Origin: Selenomonas sp.
Lineage (GTDB): Bacteria; Bacillota; Negativicutes; Selenomonadales; Selenomonadaceae
Direction: 5' to 3'
Length of the DNA stretch: 64,000 nt
Assembly: GCA_022482925.1 (NCBI GenBank)
Contig: JAKVOG010000007.1
Location: forward strand, 85,077 to 149,076
The notes beneath the pieces are model-generated. The model saw only the letters and a program-made list of their open reading frames with translations. It ran no database searches and was not told the DNA's origin. The translations under genes and the position numbers were made by a program. Shown here piece after piece: positions 56,756 to 63,953 of the stretch (position 1 is its first letter; each line of letters begins with the position of its first letter).

Positions 56756-56852
56756 TTTTGCTTTCTCTATTGTACCGCAAAAAGCCCCACAAAGCCAGTA
56801 GTGGCGGGGGCTCAGCTATCCACAGATTTACGTAGTTATGCACATCTGCAGT
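56756..56852. repeat. IS66 internal spacer, one of two copies in the window
   Basis: The tnpB-tnpC spacer starts with CTCTATTGTACCGCAAAAAG and CCCCACAAAGCCAG. A similar ~85-bp block is found alone at 62914-63000, next to ptuA. Confidence 0.65.
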
Positions 56853-57209
56853 TTAGATTGTATGGGTAGGATGCACTTTCTGGACGGCACGAGGCTGATC
56901 GATGGATAAGCCATCTGTGAGCCAGCGAAGCTGCTGCTCGGAAAGCTCAAGGATATCCTCCGGCTTGCTTGGCCATTGGTACTGACCGTTTTCCAGACGC
57001 TTATACAGCAGGAGGAAGCCGGTCTCGTCCCAGAGTAGCGCCTTGATGCGATCTTTGCGCCGACCACAGAACAGGAACAACGATGGCTGATGCGGATCCA
57101 TCTTGAAATGGGAAGACACGATACTGGCAAGACCGTCGATGGACTTACGCATATCCGTTTGCCCGCAGGCCAGATAGATATGGTCGGCAGAGATCTCACG
57201 AGCTAACAT
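56853..57209 (-). CDS. tnpB: IS66 TnpB accessory protein
   Basis: 118 aa. Typical IS66 Orf2 motifs: IYLACGQTDMRKSIDGLA, LFLFCGRRKDRIKALLWDET and GFLLLYKRLENGQYQWP. Needed for IS66 transposition by a mechanism not yet clear. Its start overlaps the tnpA stop by 7 bp. Intact. Confidence 0.92.
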   Translation of the reverse strand: MLAREISADHIYLACGQTDMRKSIDGLASIVSSHFKMDPHQPSLFLFCGRRKDRIKALLWDETGFLLLYKRLENGQYQWPSKPEDILELSEQQLRWLTDGLSIDQPRAVQKVHPTHTI

Positions 57210-57592
57210 GGTGGAAGCACATCCTGAAGGACCTGAAGTGTCTGTCGCAATAGCTCAGGCGAAGTCCGATCTGCAAGCTCAAGCTTGACCGGACCGTAAT
57301 GGAGAACGAGCTTTGGGACATTTTCCTGATGTTTCCTGACGGTGACAGTTGCTGCCGAAACCACAGCAAACTGTGTCTCAGCAACAGGCTCCTGGCTCGT
57401 GCTGTTGACTACAGGCTGAGTCGCCACGATGGATTCGCGTATCTTGCGAATCCAGTAGTAGAAACGATTTTCTCGGATAGCATGCAGTTGGCAGTATGCC
57501 CGACCAGAAAGACCACTGGCCTGTTGGTCCATGATGACCTTCTTCCATTGCTCAATGCTATGCTGTGTCTTGATTTGTTGGACCTGATTCAA
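57203..57592 (-). CDS. tnpA: IS66 TnpA accessory protein
   Basis: 129 aa. N-terminal helix-turn-helix-like part (WKKVIMDQQASGLSGRAYCQ, ENRFYYWIRKIRE) and a C-terminal part ending in PELLRQTLQVLQDVLPP, as in IS66 Orf1. Intact. AAGGAAAG precedes the ATG. Confidence 0.88.
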   Translation of the reverse strand: MNQVQQIKTQHSIEQWKKVIMDQQASGLSGRAYCQLHAIRENRFYYWIRKIRESIVATQPVVNSTSQEPVAETQFAVVSAATVTVRKHQENVPKLVLHYGPVKLELADRTSPELLRQTLQVLQDVLPPC

Positions 57593-57741
57593 GGAAAGAC
57601 CTCCCCAAAAACCAAGTGCTTGGTTTTTTACGTTTTTTGTGTTGTGTTTTTTATGTTTTCAACAAACACATTATCTCACATGGGAGGTCGAAATTAAATA
57701 CACCGTATTATTTGACGGTTACTGTCATCCCCCCTAAAAAA

Positions 57742-57795
57742 AAACTATACCCATAAATATTATACTTTAAAATATAATATTTATGGGTATAGTTT
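57742..57795. promoter_or_regulatory. Second palindrome, related to 51575-51632
   Basis: Arms 57742-57764 and 57773-57795 (CTATACCCATAAATATTATA or complement), 23-bp perfect, around the 8-nt loop CTTTAAAA. The flank between it and the IS66 end also matches the 5' leader of the DUF234 ATPase gene. It looks like the leftover promoter of a second, deleted copy of that gene. Confidence 0.7.
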
Positions 57796-57856
57796 ATCCC
57801 AAAGAAGCCCCCAGCCTCAAAATGAGACTAGTTATGGAAGCGCTATTCAATCAAAT

Positions 57857-58258
57857 TCATTCCTTCATAACGACCCAATTTGCCAGCAGTTCTGTTTCCA
57901 ATGCTTCAAACATCGCAATAAAGTTTGCCTTACTATCCTTGATAATCCCCAACGCAATTGCTTCATTATAAGAATGGGCCACATTATTCCGTGCCGTCAG
58001 TGCCCGTAGCCATAAAGACTCATCCTGAATCATCTCTGCCTGATAAGCCTGCTTGATGATCACACGTGGTGAACCGACCTTATGCTCACTGTACCCACTG
58101 ATTTCCAACTGCTCCTTCATCGCTTTCCATGCCTGCTCAAAGCAGATCTCAAAAAGCGATACCATTCCCGTCTGGGTAATCGTATCGTATGGTGGCTGCC
58201 GCGTCTCAATTTCCTTCAGATTCTTCAATGCCCGCCGAAAGTTCTCGACCTTCTTCAT
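57857..58258 (-). CDS. HEPN protein of an MNT/HEPN toxin-antitoxin pair (HepT-like)
   Basis: 133 aa, HI0074/TIGR01987-type nucleotidyltransferase-substrate-binding family. The motif RX4HXY (RNNVAHSYNE, about residues 90-99) is the RNase active site of HepT toxins. In studied pairs MntA AMPylates the Tyr of this motif to silence the toxin. The gene overlaps the upstream MNT gene by 53 bp; AGAAGGGG lies 9 nt before the ATG. Confidence 0.88.
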   Translation of the reverse strand: MKKVENFRRALKNLKEIETRQPPYDTITQTGMVSLFEICFEQAWKAMKEQLEISGYSEHKVGSPRVIIKQAYQAEMIQDESLWLRALTARNNVAHSYNEAIALGIIKDSKANFIAMFEALETELLANWVVMKE

Positions 58259-58535
58259 AAAGCACTACCCCTTCTCTTTGGATGGAATCCAGCAGGTCTG
58301 AATCCACCGGGCCATCCAGATCAACCACATCAAACATCAGCAACGTCGGTATCCGGTCATCCAGATCCAGCGAAAACCGCACGATATCGCCACCACAAAC
58401 CGCCAGATCAATATCGCTCCGTTCCCAATTATCCCCACGCGCCCGGGAGCCAAACAAGATCACCCGCTCAATCCCATACTCCCGTGCCAGCGCAATGATC
58501 CCTGTCCGTATATCCTCCCGCAATGTCATGCCCAT
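58206..58535 (-). CDS. MNT nucleotidyltransferase antitoxin (MntA-like)
   Basis: 109 aa minimal nucleotidyltransferase. The signature GSRARGDNWERSDIDLAV (GSxARG...SDxDL) holds the metal-binding Asps. It is expected to modify and neutralise the HEPN partner. Start at ATG 58535 because GGAGGTGG lies just upstream; a second ATG two codons on is possible. Confidence 0.9.
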   Translation of the reverse strand: MGMTLREDIRTGIIALAREYGIERVILFGSRARGDNWERSDIDLAVCGGDIVRFSLDLDDRIPTLLMFDVVDLDGPVDSDLLDSIQREGVVLYEEGRELSAGIEESEGN

Positions 58536-58568
58536 ATCGTACCACCTCCGTTGCATCTATCGTCCTCA

Positions 58569-58939
58569 TTATATCACATCTTCCAGTCCCGCTGTCTCCA
58601 GCTGTGACTTCACCCACGCATAGTGCTCCTCAATCCCCTGATAAAAAAGTGCCGGATAATCTGCATCGGCCATGATCAGGCCTGGTTGATACTCAAGGCA
58701 CTGATCCAGCTCCGTCAGTTCAGCGAACTCAAAATAGTTCATCTGAATCCGCTGCAGCCAGGTCTCATTTCGGGCATTGCAATCCTCATCCTGAATCTCC
58801 TGAAACGACTTCGACAAGAACAGCTCCTGCCTGGGTGACAGCTCTGTCTCCGGATTCTCACCAGCCACGCACAGGATCTGGTAAAGCGCCCGCGCGGCCT
58901 CCATGAACTCCGTCCAGTTTCTCCGGCCCTCAGGGAACT
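58569..58939 (-). pseudogene. DUF6765 copy 2, C-terminal fragment
   Basis: Encodes the last ~120 residues of the DUF6765 protein (ALYQILCVAGENPETELS ... HYAWVKSQLETAGLEDVI), nearly identical to copies 1 and 3. Homology stops at CAGGGAACT, five bases before the IS3 left end. The 5' part of the gene is not found on the other side of the IS. Confidence 0.85.
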
Positions 58940-59031
58940 ATAATGGAACTATAAATTAAGACATTGTCAGACAGCTCTCTTAATGAATCTCGTGGTATAC
59001 TAAACCTACCAAGAGAAAGGGAGTCATCATT

Positions 59032-59379
59032 ATGTCACGTACACGTCGTAATTTCAATGCAAAGTTCAAATCCGACCTTGTTTTAGAGCTTCTTAAAGGC
59101 GAAAAGGATCTCAACACCCTGGCTTCAGAGAATAGTATCCAACCCAATCTTCTTCGCAACTGGAAGAAGGAATTTCTGGATAAGGCCAGCGTGGTTTTTG
59201 ATGATTCTCGTGAAGACAATCTGAAAGATAAACTCGCAGCTGAACGTAAGGAAAAAGCCTCCTATGCTCGAAAGGTTGGCCAGCTCACCATGCAGGTGGA
59301 CTGGTTGAAAAAAAAATCTGAAGAAATGCTTGGACCTGACTACGAGAGTAAATTTACTCCGAAGCCTTTTGACGACTAA
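59032..59379 (+). CDS. IS3 OrfA (HTH protein)
   Basis: 115 aa. HTH_Tnp_1-type N-terminus (RRNFNAKFKSDLVLELLKGE, LASENSIQPNLLRNWKKEF) and a leucine-zipper-like C-terminus (QLTMQVDWLKKK). A run of nine A at 59308-59316, near the orfA/orfB overlap, is a likely slippage site. However, orfB lies in the +1 rather than the usual -1 frame, so either slippage differs or a base is off here. Confidence 0.85.
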   Translation: MSRTRRNFNAKFKSDLVLELLKGEKDLNTLASENSIQPNLLRNWKKEFLDKASVVFDDSREDNLKDKLAAERKEKASYARKVGQLTMQVDWLKKKSEEMLGPDYESKFTPKPFDD

Positions 59380-60232
59380 ATCCAATACCTGCAGAGATAG
59401 GCCTATAGAGCTGCCCTCAATCCATGATGCAGCTCATCTGCTGGGAATCAATCGGACAAGTGTGTATTATGCACATAAGGTTTATGAGCCGTCTGAAGAT
59501 GAACTCACATGTAAGCGTATAATCGATCATGTTCATACGGATAATCCTGCCTGGGGAGCCCGTCAGCTTGCCACACAGCGTCAAAGAGCTGGATATCCTG
59601 TTGGTCGACGTAAAACTGCACGTTATATGCGTGAAATGGGAATTGATGCCATCTATCCCAGGATGAATCTTTCCAAGCGTCAACAGCATGCTCAGGTTAT
59701 GCCGTACTTATTGAAAAATGCAGTCATTACCCGCCCAAATCAGACATAGTCTGTGGATATCACATATATTCCGACCAAACATGGATTCCTATATCTGACA
59801 GCTGTTATTGACTGGTACAGCCGCTGTATCGTGGGCTGGGAAGTAGACGATACCTTGGATACTCGTATGGTTGTGGCGGCACTTAATAAGGCTTTCAAGA
59901 CAGCTCAGCCAGATATTATCAATTCAGATCAGGGTTGTCAGTTCACCAGCCGGGAATATAAATCATTCCTCCGTGAAAAACATATCCGCCAAAGCATGGA
60001 TGGCAAAAGCCGCTGGGCCGATAATGTCATGATTGAACGTTGGTTTCGCACCTTTAAGTATGAAGAGGCCTATCTCACACAATATAGTAATATCCGTGAA
60101 GCCCGACATGCCATTCGCAAATATGTCAAGGTGTATAACTACCAACGTTGTCACTCAGCTATTGGCAACGTTCCACCAGCTGAAGTTTATTATCCAGCCA
60201 TGCTGCTAGATGCGGCAAAGGCTGCTGCTTGA
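59330..60232 (+). pseudogene. IS3 OrfB DDE transposase with internal TAG
   Basis: Integrase-type catalytic protein. First part (LLGINRTSVYYAHKVYEPSE, ARYMREMGIDAIYPR) ends at TAG 59747-59749 in ITRPNQT-stop-SVDITYIPT, where the family has Trp (TGG). The rest is intact: D in SVDITYIP, D in INSDQGCQFTS and E in NVMIERWFRTFK, the DDE triad. A single G-to-A change explains the amber codon. Confidence 0.88.
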
Positions 60233-60275
60233 TTCATTAAGAAATTTATCGATTTTTGTCTTGACATGCGTGCCA

Positions 60276-60571
60276 CTATAAAGACAATAAATACTCCAAT
60301 ATTTATATAAACATGGCAAACCGCATAACGCTGCTAATCCCCATACAAAATACAGATAAAACTGCATAGAAAACCCAATCAGCCATATAGATATAGTACC
60401 CGCTATAATAATTATTATACAAAAATACGCGATATAACATGCATGAATATTTTTCCGCACCCATGATATTGCGCGAGGACATCCTACTGTACAAGCAATG
60501 ATAAATCCCCTCAAAATCAAGTGATCATTATCTGGTACAAAATACTCAAGGCATTGCTGAAATAAATTCAC
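60276..60571 (-). pseudogene. Small membrane protein truncated by IS3
   Basis: Starts with GTG at 60571 (AGGGAG 5 nt upstream) and encodes about 98 residues with two or three hydrophobic segments (AYFCIIIIIAGTISIWLIGF, YLYFVWGLAALCGLPCLY). At 60275 it runs into the IS3 right end, which adds ~23 unrelated residues before a stop at 60206. No family recognised. Confidence 0.6.
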
Positions 60572-60897
60572 GAATCTCCCTCGGCATCCATATCCACATT
60601 ATATCACTCCATTCTTTTAACATCCATCCTTCCATCGACATTATACGCCGCCAGAGTGTATTATGCCGATATTTTTCTCAGTTGTAAGTACAAGTCAAAC
60701 AAAAAGGTCAGCCCATCTTGGCTGACCCAGTACGTCAAATCCCTTCACAGTATATCAATCTCCGCCGTCTCCAGCTGGGACTTCACCCACGCATAGTGCT
60801 CCTCAATCCCCTGATAGAATAGCTTCGGATAATCCGCATCGGCCATGATTAGGCCCGGCTGGTCAAATCATCCTGCAGCTCATAAGGGTGTTGCCCG
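60572..60897. other. Intergenic stretch with gene remnants
   Basis: 326 bases with no intact gene. It holds a terminator hairpin (GGTCAGCC/GGCTGACC, 60706-60727, T-run on the minus strand) and a DUF6765 remnant (60757-60862). The sequence after the hairpin (CAGTACGTCA...CACAGTATAT) also follows the hairpin at 54771, so the two loci share an origin. Confidence 0.55.
60757..60862 (-). pseudogene. DUF6765 remnant (copy 4)
   Basis: About 35 codons of the DUF6765 C-terminus on the minus strand (QPGLIMADADYPKLFYQGIE, HYAWVKSQLETA), then divergence on both sides. It lies directly downstream of the Septu genes. Confidence 0.8.
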
Positions 60898-61545
60898 TCA
60901 GCAGCCGATCCGTCTTAATCGCTGGTCAATATACCACAAGATGATTCCTGCATATGGACGATATTTCCCTTCTCGTTTTTTTTCATACATATGCCTGTAT
61001 CTCTGTAGATACTCCAAACTTACAGCCTGTTTCCCATATCGTTTGTAAACTTGTTTCTGAAAAGCTTGCAAGGTATTACGGCGATTATTGACAAGATAAC
61101 CATCTTCATCATTCAAATTCAGAATTACATCCAAATCCGTTTGATAGTCTGGAATGGTCGAGCATATCCTGCCATTTCTTGTATAGTATATTGTATCAAT
61201 CATTTCTCTTCTTAACGGACTGAGATGCAACACCTTATCTCCTTTATGCGTGTCGCAGGTCTGGTGCTTCTCTGCCCTGCCCTCGCCGCCATTACAGACT
61301 GCCAGCAGATTTTGATAGTCCAGTTCATTGTCATCATTACGAGCTTCATAATGTTCAATCTTGACTTTTGTCCCCGCCTCATCCAGCCCGCTCATACAAT
61401 AAGCACACAAGAATCCCTGCTCTTCCAGCAATGCTGCGCGTAAAGAGTTCTTAACAGCAGTTGGCATATCGTCAAAGTGACTCCCCGGTAATGCGGCATA
61501 TACCTTGAACTCATGAGGTATTTTCCCTTTCTTTATGTACAGCAT
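60898..61545 (-). CDS. ptuB: Septu PtuB-like HNH endonuclease
   Basis: 215 aa. HNH/zinc site: CAYC (residues 47-50), KIEHYEARNDD (the H of HNH), DYQNLLAVCNGG and a later TCDTHKG. This layout is that of TIGR02646-type PtuB proteins from Septu and retron-associated systems. It should cut DNA when released or activated by PtuA. The frame extends upstream, but the ATG at 61545, 10 nt after the ptuA stop with GGTGG before it, fits an operon. Confidence 0.85.
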   Translation of the reverse strand: MLYIKKGKIPHEFKVYAALPGSHFDDMPTAVKNSLRAALLEEQGFLCAYCMSGLDEAGTKVKIEHYEARNDDNELDYQNLLAVCNGGEGRAEKHQTCDTHKGDKVLHLSPLRREMIDTIYYTRNGRICSTIPDYQTDLDVILNLNDEDGYLVNNRRNTLQAFQKQVYKRYGKQAVSLEYLQRYRHMYEKKREGKYRPYAGIILWYIDQRLRRIGC

Positions 61546-61555
61546 CCTACCACCA

Positions 61556-62854
61556 TCAAATTCCTTCCAGATCCAAAGCAATCTGTGCATTCACTACATC
61601 CTGGTCATCAGGTCCAAGTTTCCGCTCAAGCCATCGAAGCAATGTTTTAGCCTTGTCAAGATTGCCTTGATCCAGCGCATCATTAAATTGTGCAATCTTG
61701 GCCAGCACCTCACCAGGACGTGCCTCTGTCCCCATGATCTCTCCCATGATTGCAGCTAAATTGCGACCATAGCTTTTGGCTGCCGGACGATGCACCTGTC
61801 CTTGTTCCAATATGCGAAGGTTCTCATTTCCCGTATTGGTCAATACCGTCGGTGCATGTGTCGTAAATATGAACTGTACTTTCGGGAAAATACGCAATAA
61901 GTCCTGTATAATACGCCGCTGCCAGGCGGGGTGCAAATGCATATCGATTTCATCAATTAAGACAATCCCATCCGTCTCCTTCAATACATTTCCCAGCAAC
62001 TGCGGGTTCAACACAGCCATACGATAGGCAATATCTGCTACCATACTAAGGATAGTCCGGATTCCATCGCTTAACAGATGCAAAGGAAGATACTCCAGTT
62101 CTCCACCAGGATGATGCACGACGATTTCCAATTCCGCATACTTCACACTGAAACGTACCTGCACAGATTCTGCTGTAGAATCGATTCCGATATAGCAATC
62201 TGCTACTGCCTGCTGTACTGCTATGAGTTCTGGAATTGGTCGGCCTTCCTGAAGTTGCAGGTAGGTCATATCTGCAAACCATGCCAGCATCATCTTTTCA
62301 TTGGAGACGGCTGACAAACAATCTTTATAGCCCTTCAACCTGGAGGATAAAATCTGACGTTTCACGTTACGAGCCCGGCGTGTCTGTTTCTGTGCCCACA
62401 GTCGGCCTGTTCCATAATATGCAACCAAAGGAAGAATACTCTCCGTCCTGCCTTTTCTTACAGCTTTCTGCAGATTCGCAGCGTAATCTGCTATCGGCCT
62501 GGACTCACGGACAGTAGTTCTGCCATTTGCGCCATTCAGCGCACGCCCCCAGGACACTTCTGTTCCATCCGCCAAAACCACACATGCCTCCAACTGTGCA
62601 GGATATTGCGGCTCACGATTTGGTATACTGCCTTGCTCATACATGCGAAACCGAACGTCATCCTGATGAAGTGCATTTGAGGCTACACCATCCAATGCTG
62701 CCAGGAAACTTCCCAGCGCAATAGAAACGCCATCAAGTATCGATGATTTTCCTGCACCATTGATACCAATCAATACCGTGTACGCTGGATCAAAATCAAT
62801 TTTCATATCTTCAAAGCAACGGAAATTCTTTAGCTGCAGAACCTTTAGTCGCAT
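61556..62854 (-). CDS. ptuA: Septu PtuA-like ATPase
   Basis: 432 aa SMC/ABC-like ATPase. Walker A GINGAGKSS (30-38), signature-like HLLSDGIRTILSM, Walker B GIVLIDEIDMHLHPAWQ, H-loop FTTHAPTVL, then a PtuA-type C-terminus. With the HNH partner directly downstream this is a Septu anti-phage system. No reverse transcriptase or retron RNA is visible on either side, so it is not the retron-linked form within this window. AGGAGGGG precedes the ATG at 62854; the frame upstream of it is non-coding. Confidence 0.88.
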   Translation of the reverse strand: MRLKVLQLKNFRCFEDMKIDFDPAYTVLIGINGAGKSSILDGVSIALGSFLAALDGVASNALHQDDVRFRMYEQGSIPNREPQYPAQLEACVVLADGTEVSWGRALNGANGRTTVRESRPIADYAANLQKAVRKGRTESILPLVAYYGTGRLWAQKQTRRARNVKRQILSSRLKGYKDCLSAVSNEKMMLAWFADMTYLQLQEGRPIPELIAVQQAVADCYIGIDSTAESVQVRFSVKYAELEIVVHHPGGELEYLPLHLLSDGIRTILSMVADIAYRMAVLNPQLLGNVLKETDGIVLIDEIDMHLHPAWQRRIIQDLLRIFPKVQFIFTTHAPTVLTNTGNENLRILEQGQVHRPAAKSYGRNLAAIMGEIMGTEARPGEVLAKIAQFNDALDQGNLDKAKTLLRWLERKLGPDDQDVVNAQIALDLEGI

Positions 62855-62913
62855 TGTTTCCCCTCCTGAAGCACAGCTCAACCACGTCTGAGAATTCTTA
62901 TGATTATCATTCC

Positions 62914-63000
62914 CTCTATTGTACCGCAAAAAGCCCCACAAAGCCAGCAATGGCGAAGGGCTAAGCTGTCCACAGGTCTTCATGAATCATACGCACCTGC
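62914..63000. repeat. Orphan copy of the IS66 internal spacer
   Basis: CTCTATTGTACCGCAAAAAG followed by CCCCACAAAGCCAG and TGTCCACAG, as in the tnpB-tnpC spacer at 56756-56852. No other IS66 sequence is attached, so it is either a deletion scar of a former IS66 or a hairpin shared by both loci. Confidence 0.65.
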
Positions 63001-63008
63001 ATCTATCA

Positions 63009-63953
63009 TTATATCACATCTTCCAGCCCCGCCGTCTCCAGCTGCGACTTCACCCACGCATAGTGCTCCTCAATCCCCTGATAGAACAGCTTCGGATAAT
63101 CTGCATCAGCCATAATCAGGCCTGGTTGATACTCAAGGCACTGATCCAGCTCCGTCAGTTCAGCGAACTCAAAATAGTTCATCTGAATCCGCTGCAGCCA
63201 GGTCTCGTTCCGGTCATTGCAATCCTCATCCTGAATCTCCTGAAACGACTCCGACAAGAACAGCGCCTGCCTGGCTGACAGCTCCTGCACCGGACTCTCA
63301 CCGACCACACACAGGATCTGGTAGAGCGCCCGCGCTGCCTCCAGAAACTCCACCCAGTTACTCCGGCCCTCAGGGAACTTCTGCTCACTATGCCAGTAAA
63401 GATACGGCTGATCCGGGAAATGCACTGCAGCGGCATGCCCCAAAGGCTTCAGATTCGCAAACAGCGCCGCCTTGTACTCCAGCCACTCCAAACTGATCTT
63501 CTGCTCCGGCTGCGACTCCAGCCCCAGCAGCGTATTCCCGGCACTCGTGATCCCGGAAAACTCCTGATGTGCCCAGGTATCCGCATAGACATGCAGTGCA
63601 ATCCCCAGCCGGAATAGCCGGTCCTTACCGGAATAAGTCCGCATATCTGCAGCCAGCGCCTGAGCCAGTACGCTGTTCTTCCGGCACACCAACTGCTGAT
63701 CCAGCGTATCCCCATCCAATGCCGGCAGGAAATGGAATGGTACCCAAACCTCTGCATTCTCCACTTCCCGCACATTCTCCCAAATTTCATGCCCCGAGAA
63801 GCGCTGGGGAAACGCCGAAAAATGCGGCATCTTGTCATCTATGTTGTCATCCACCAGCTGCGAACACGTCGCCAGCAGTCGGGCATTGTCACTCCCGAAT
63901 CCAGCCCACCGTGCCAGCACATAAACCGTACTAAAATGAAAATCGATATCCAT
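63009..63953 (-). CDS. DUF6765 family protein, copy 3 (intact)
   Basis: 314 aa, complete. MDIDFHFSTVYVLARWAGFG start, NARLLATCSQLVDDN, FHFLPALDGDTLDQQ, GIALHVYADTWAHQEFSG with clustered His/Asp, and LYWHSEQKF. His/Asp-rich motifs suggest a metal site; the family has no proven function. GAGGGAT precedes the ATG. Compared with copy 1 it keeps CAG at the position of the amber codon. Substitutions cluster in the middle (IPEGRSNWVEFLE-like region), while both ends are nearly identical, as expected from gene conversion. Confidence 0.85.
   Translation of the reverse strand: MDIDFHFSTVYVLARWAGFGSDNARLLATCSQLVDDNIDDKMPHFSAFPQRFSGHEIWENVREVENAEVWVPFHFLPALDGDTLDQQLVCRKNSVLAQALAADMRTYSGKDRLFRLGIALHVYADTWAHQEFSGITSAGNTLLGLESQPEQKISLEWLEYKAALFANLKPLGHAAAVHFPDQPYLYWHSEQKFPEGRSNWVEFLEAARALYQILCVVGESPVQELSARQALFLSESFQEIQDEDCNDRNETWLQRIQMNYFEFAELTELDQCLEYQPGLIMADADYPKLFYQGIEEHYAWVKSQLETAGLEDVI

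Larger units (their letters stand above)
55097..57722 (-). mobile_element. IS66-family insertion sequence, transposase broken
   Basis: 2626 bp, bounded by imperfect inverted repeats GTAAGCGTTAAATCATCAGG (left, from 55097) and GTAACCGTCAAATAATACGG (right, read inward from 57722), starting with the IS66-type GTAA. It contains tnpA, tnpB and a frameshifted tnpC in the standard order. The 8-bp flanks differ (AATATACC left, TGTCATCC right), so no target-site duplication remains. Confidence 0.8.
58944..60275 (+). mobile_element. IS3-family insertion sequence, transposase amber-interrupted
   Basis: 1332 bp from TGGAAC at the left end to the matching GTGCCA at the right end; the subterminal parts share AAGACA. 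CTATAA lies directly outside both ends (58938-58943 and 60276-60281), a possible target duplication, rather long for IS3. It contains orfA and an orfB interrupted by TAG. Confidence 0.75.

Noticed and set aside
57593..57722. Independent promoter or small RNA in the T-rich stretch before IS66 tnpA
   Set aside because: It lies inside the IS66 boundary and is adequately explained as the element's own left-end control region.
51696..59749. Reassignment of UAG to an amino acid
   Set aside because: Only two internal TAG codons, each at a different residue type (Gln and Trp), while glyA seems to end in TAG and prfA is present.
60898..62854. Retron system
   Set aside because: No reverse transcriptase gene or msr/msd-like hairpin around the ptuAB genes in this window.
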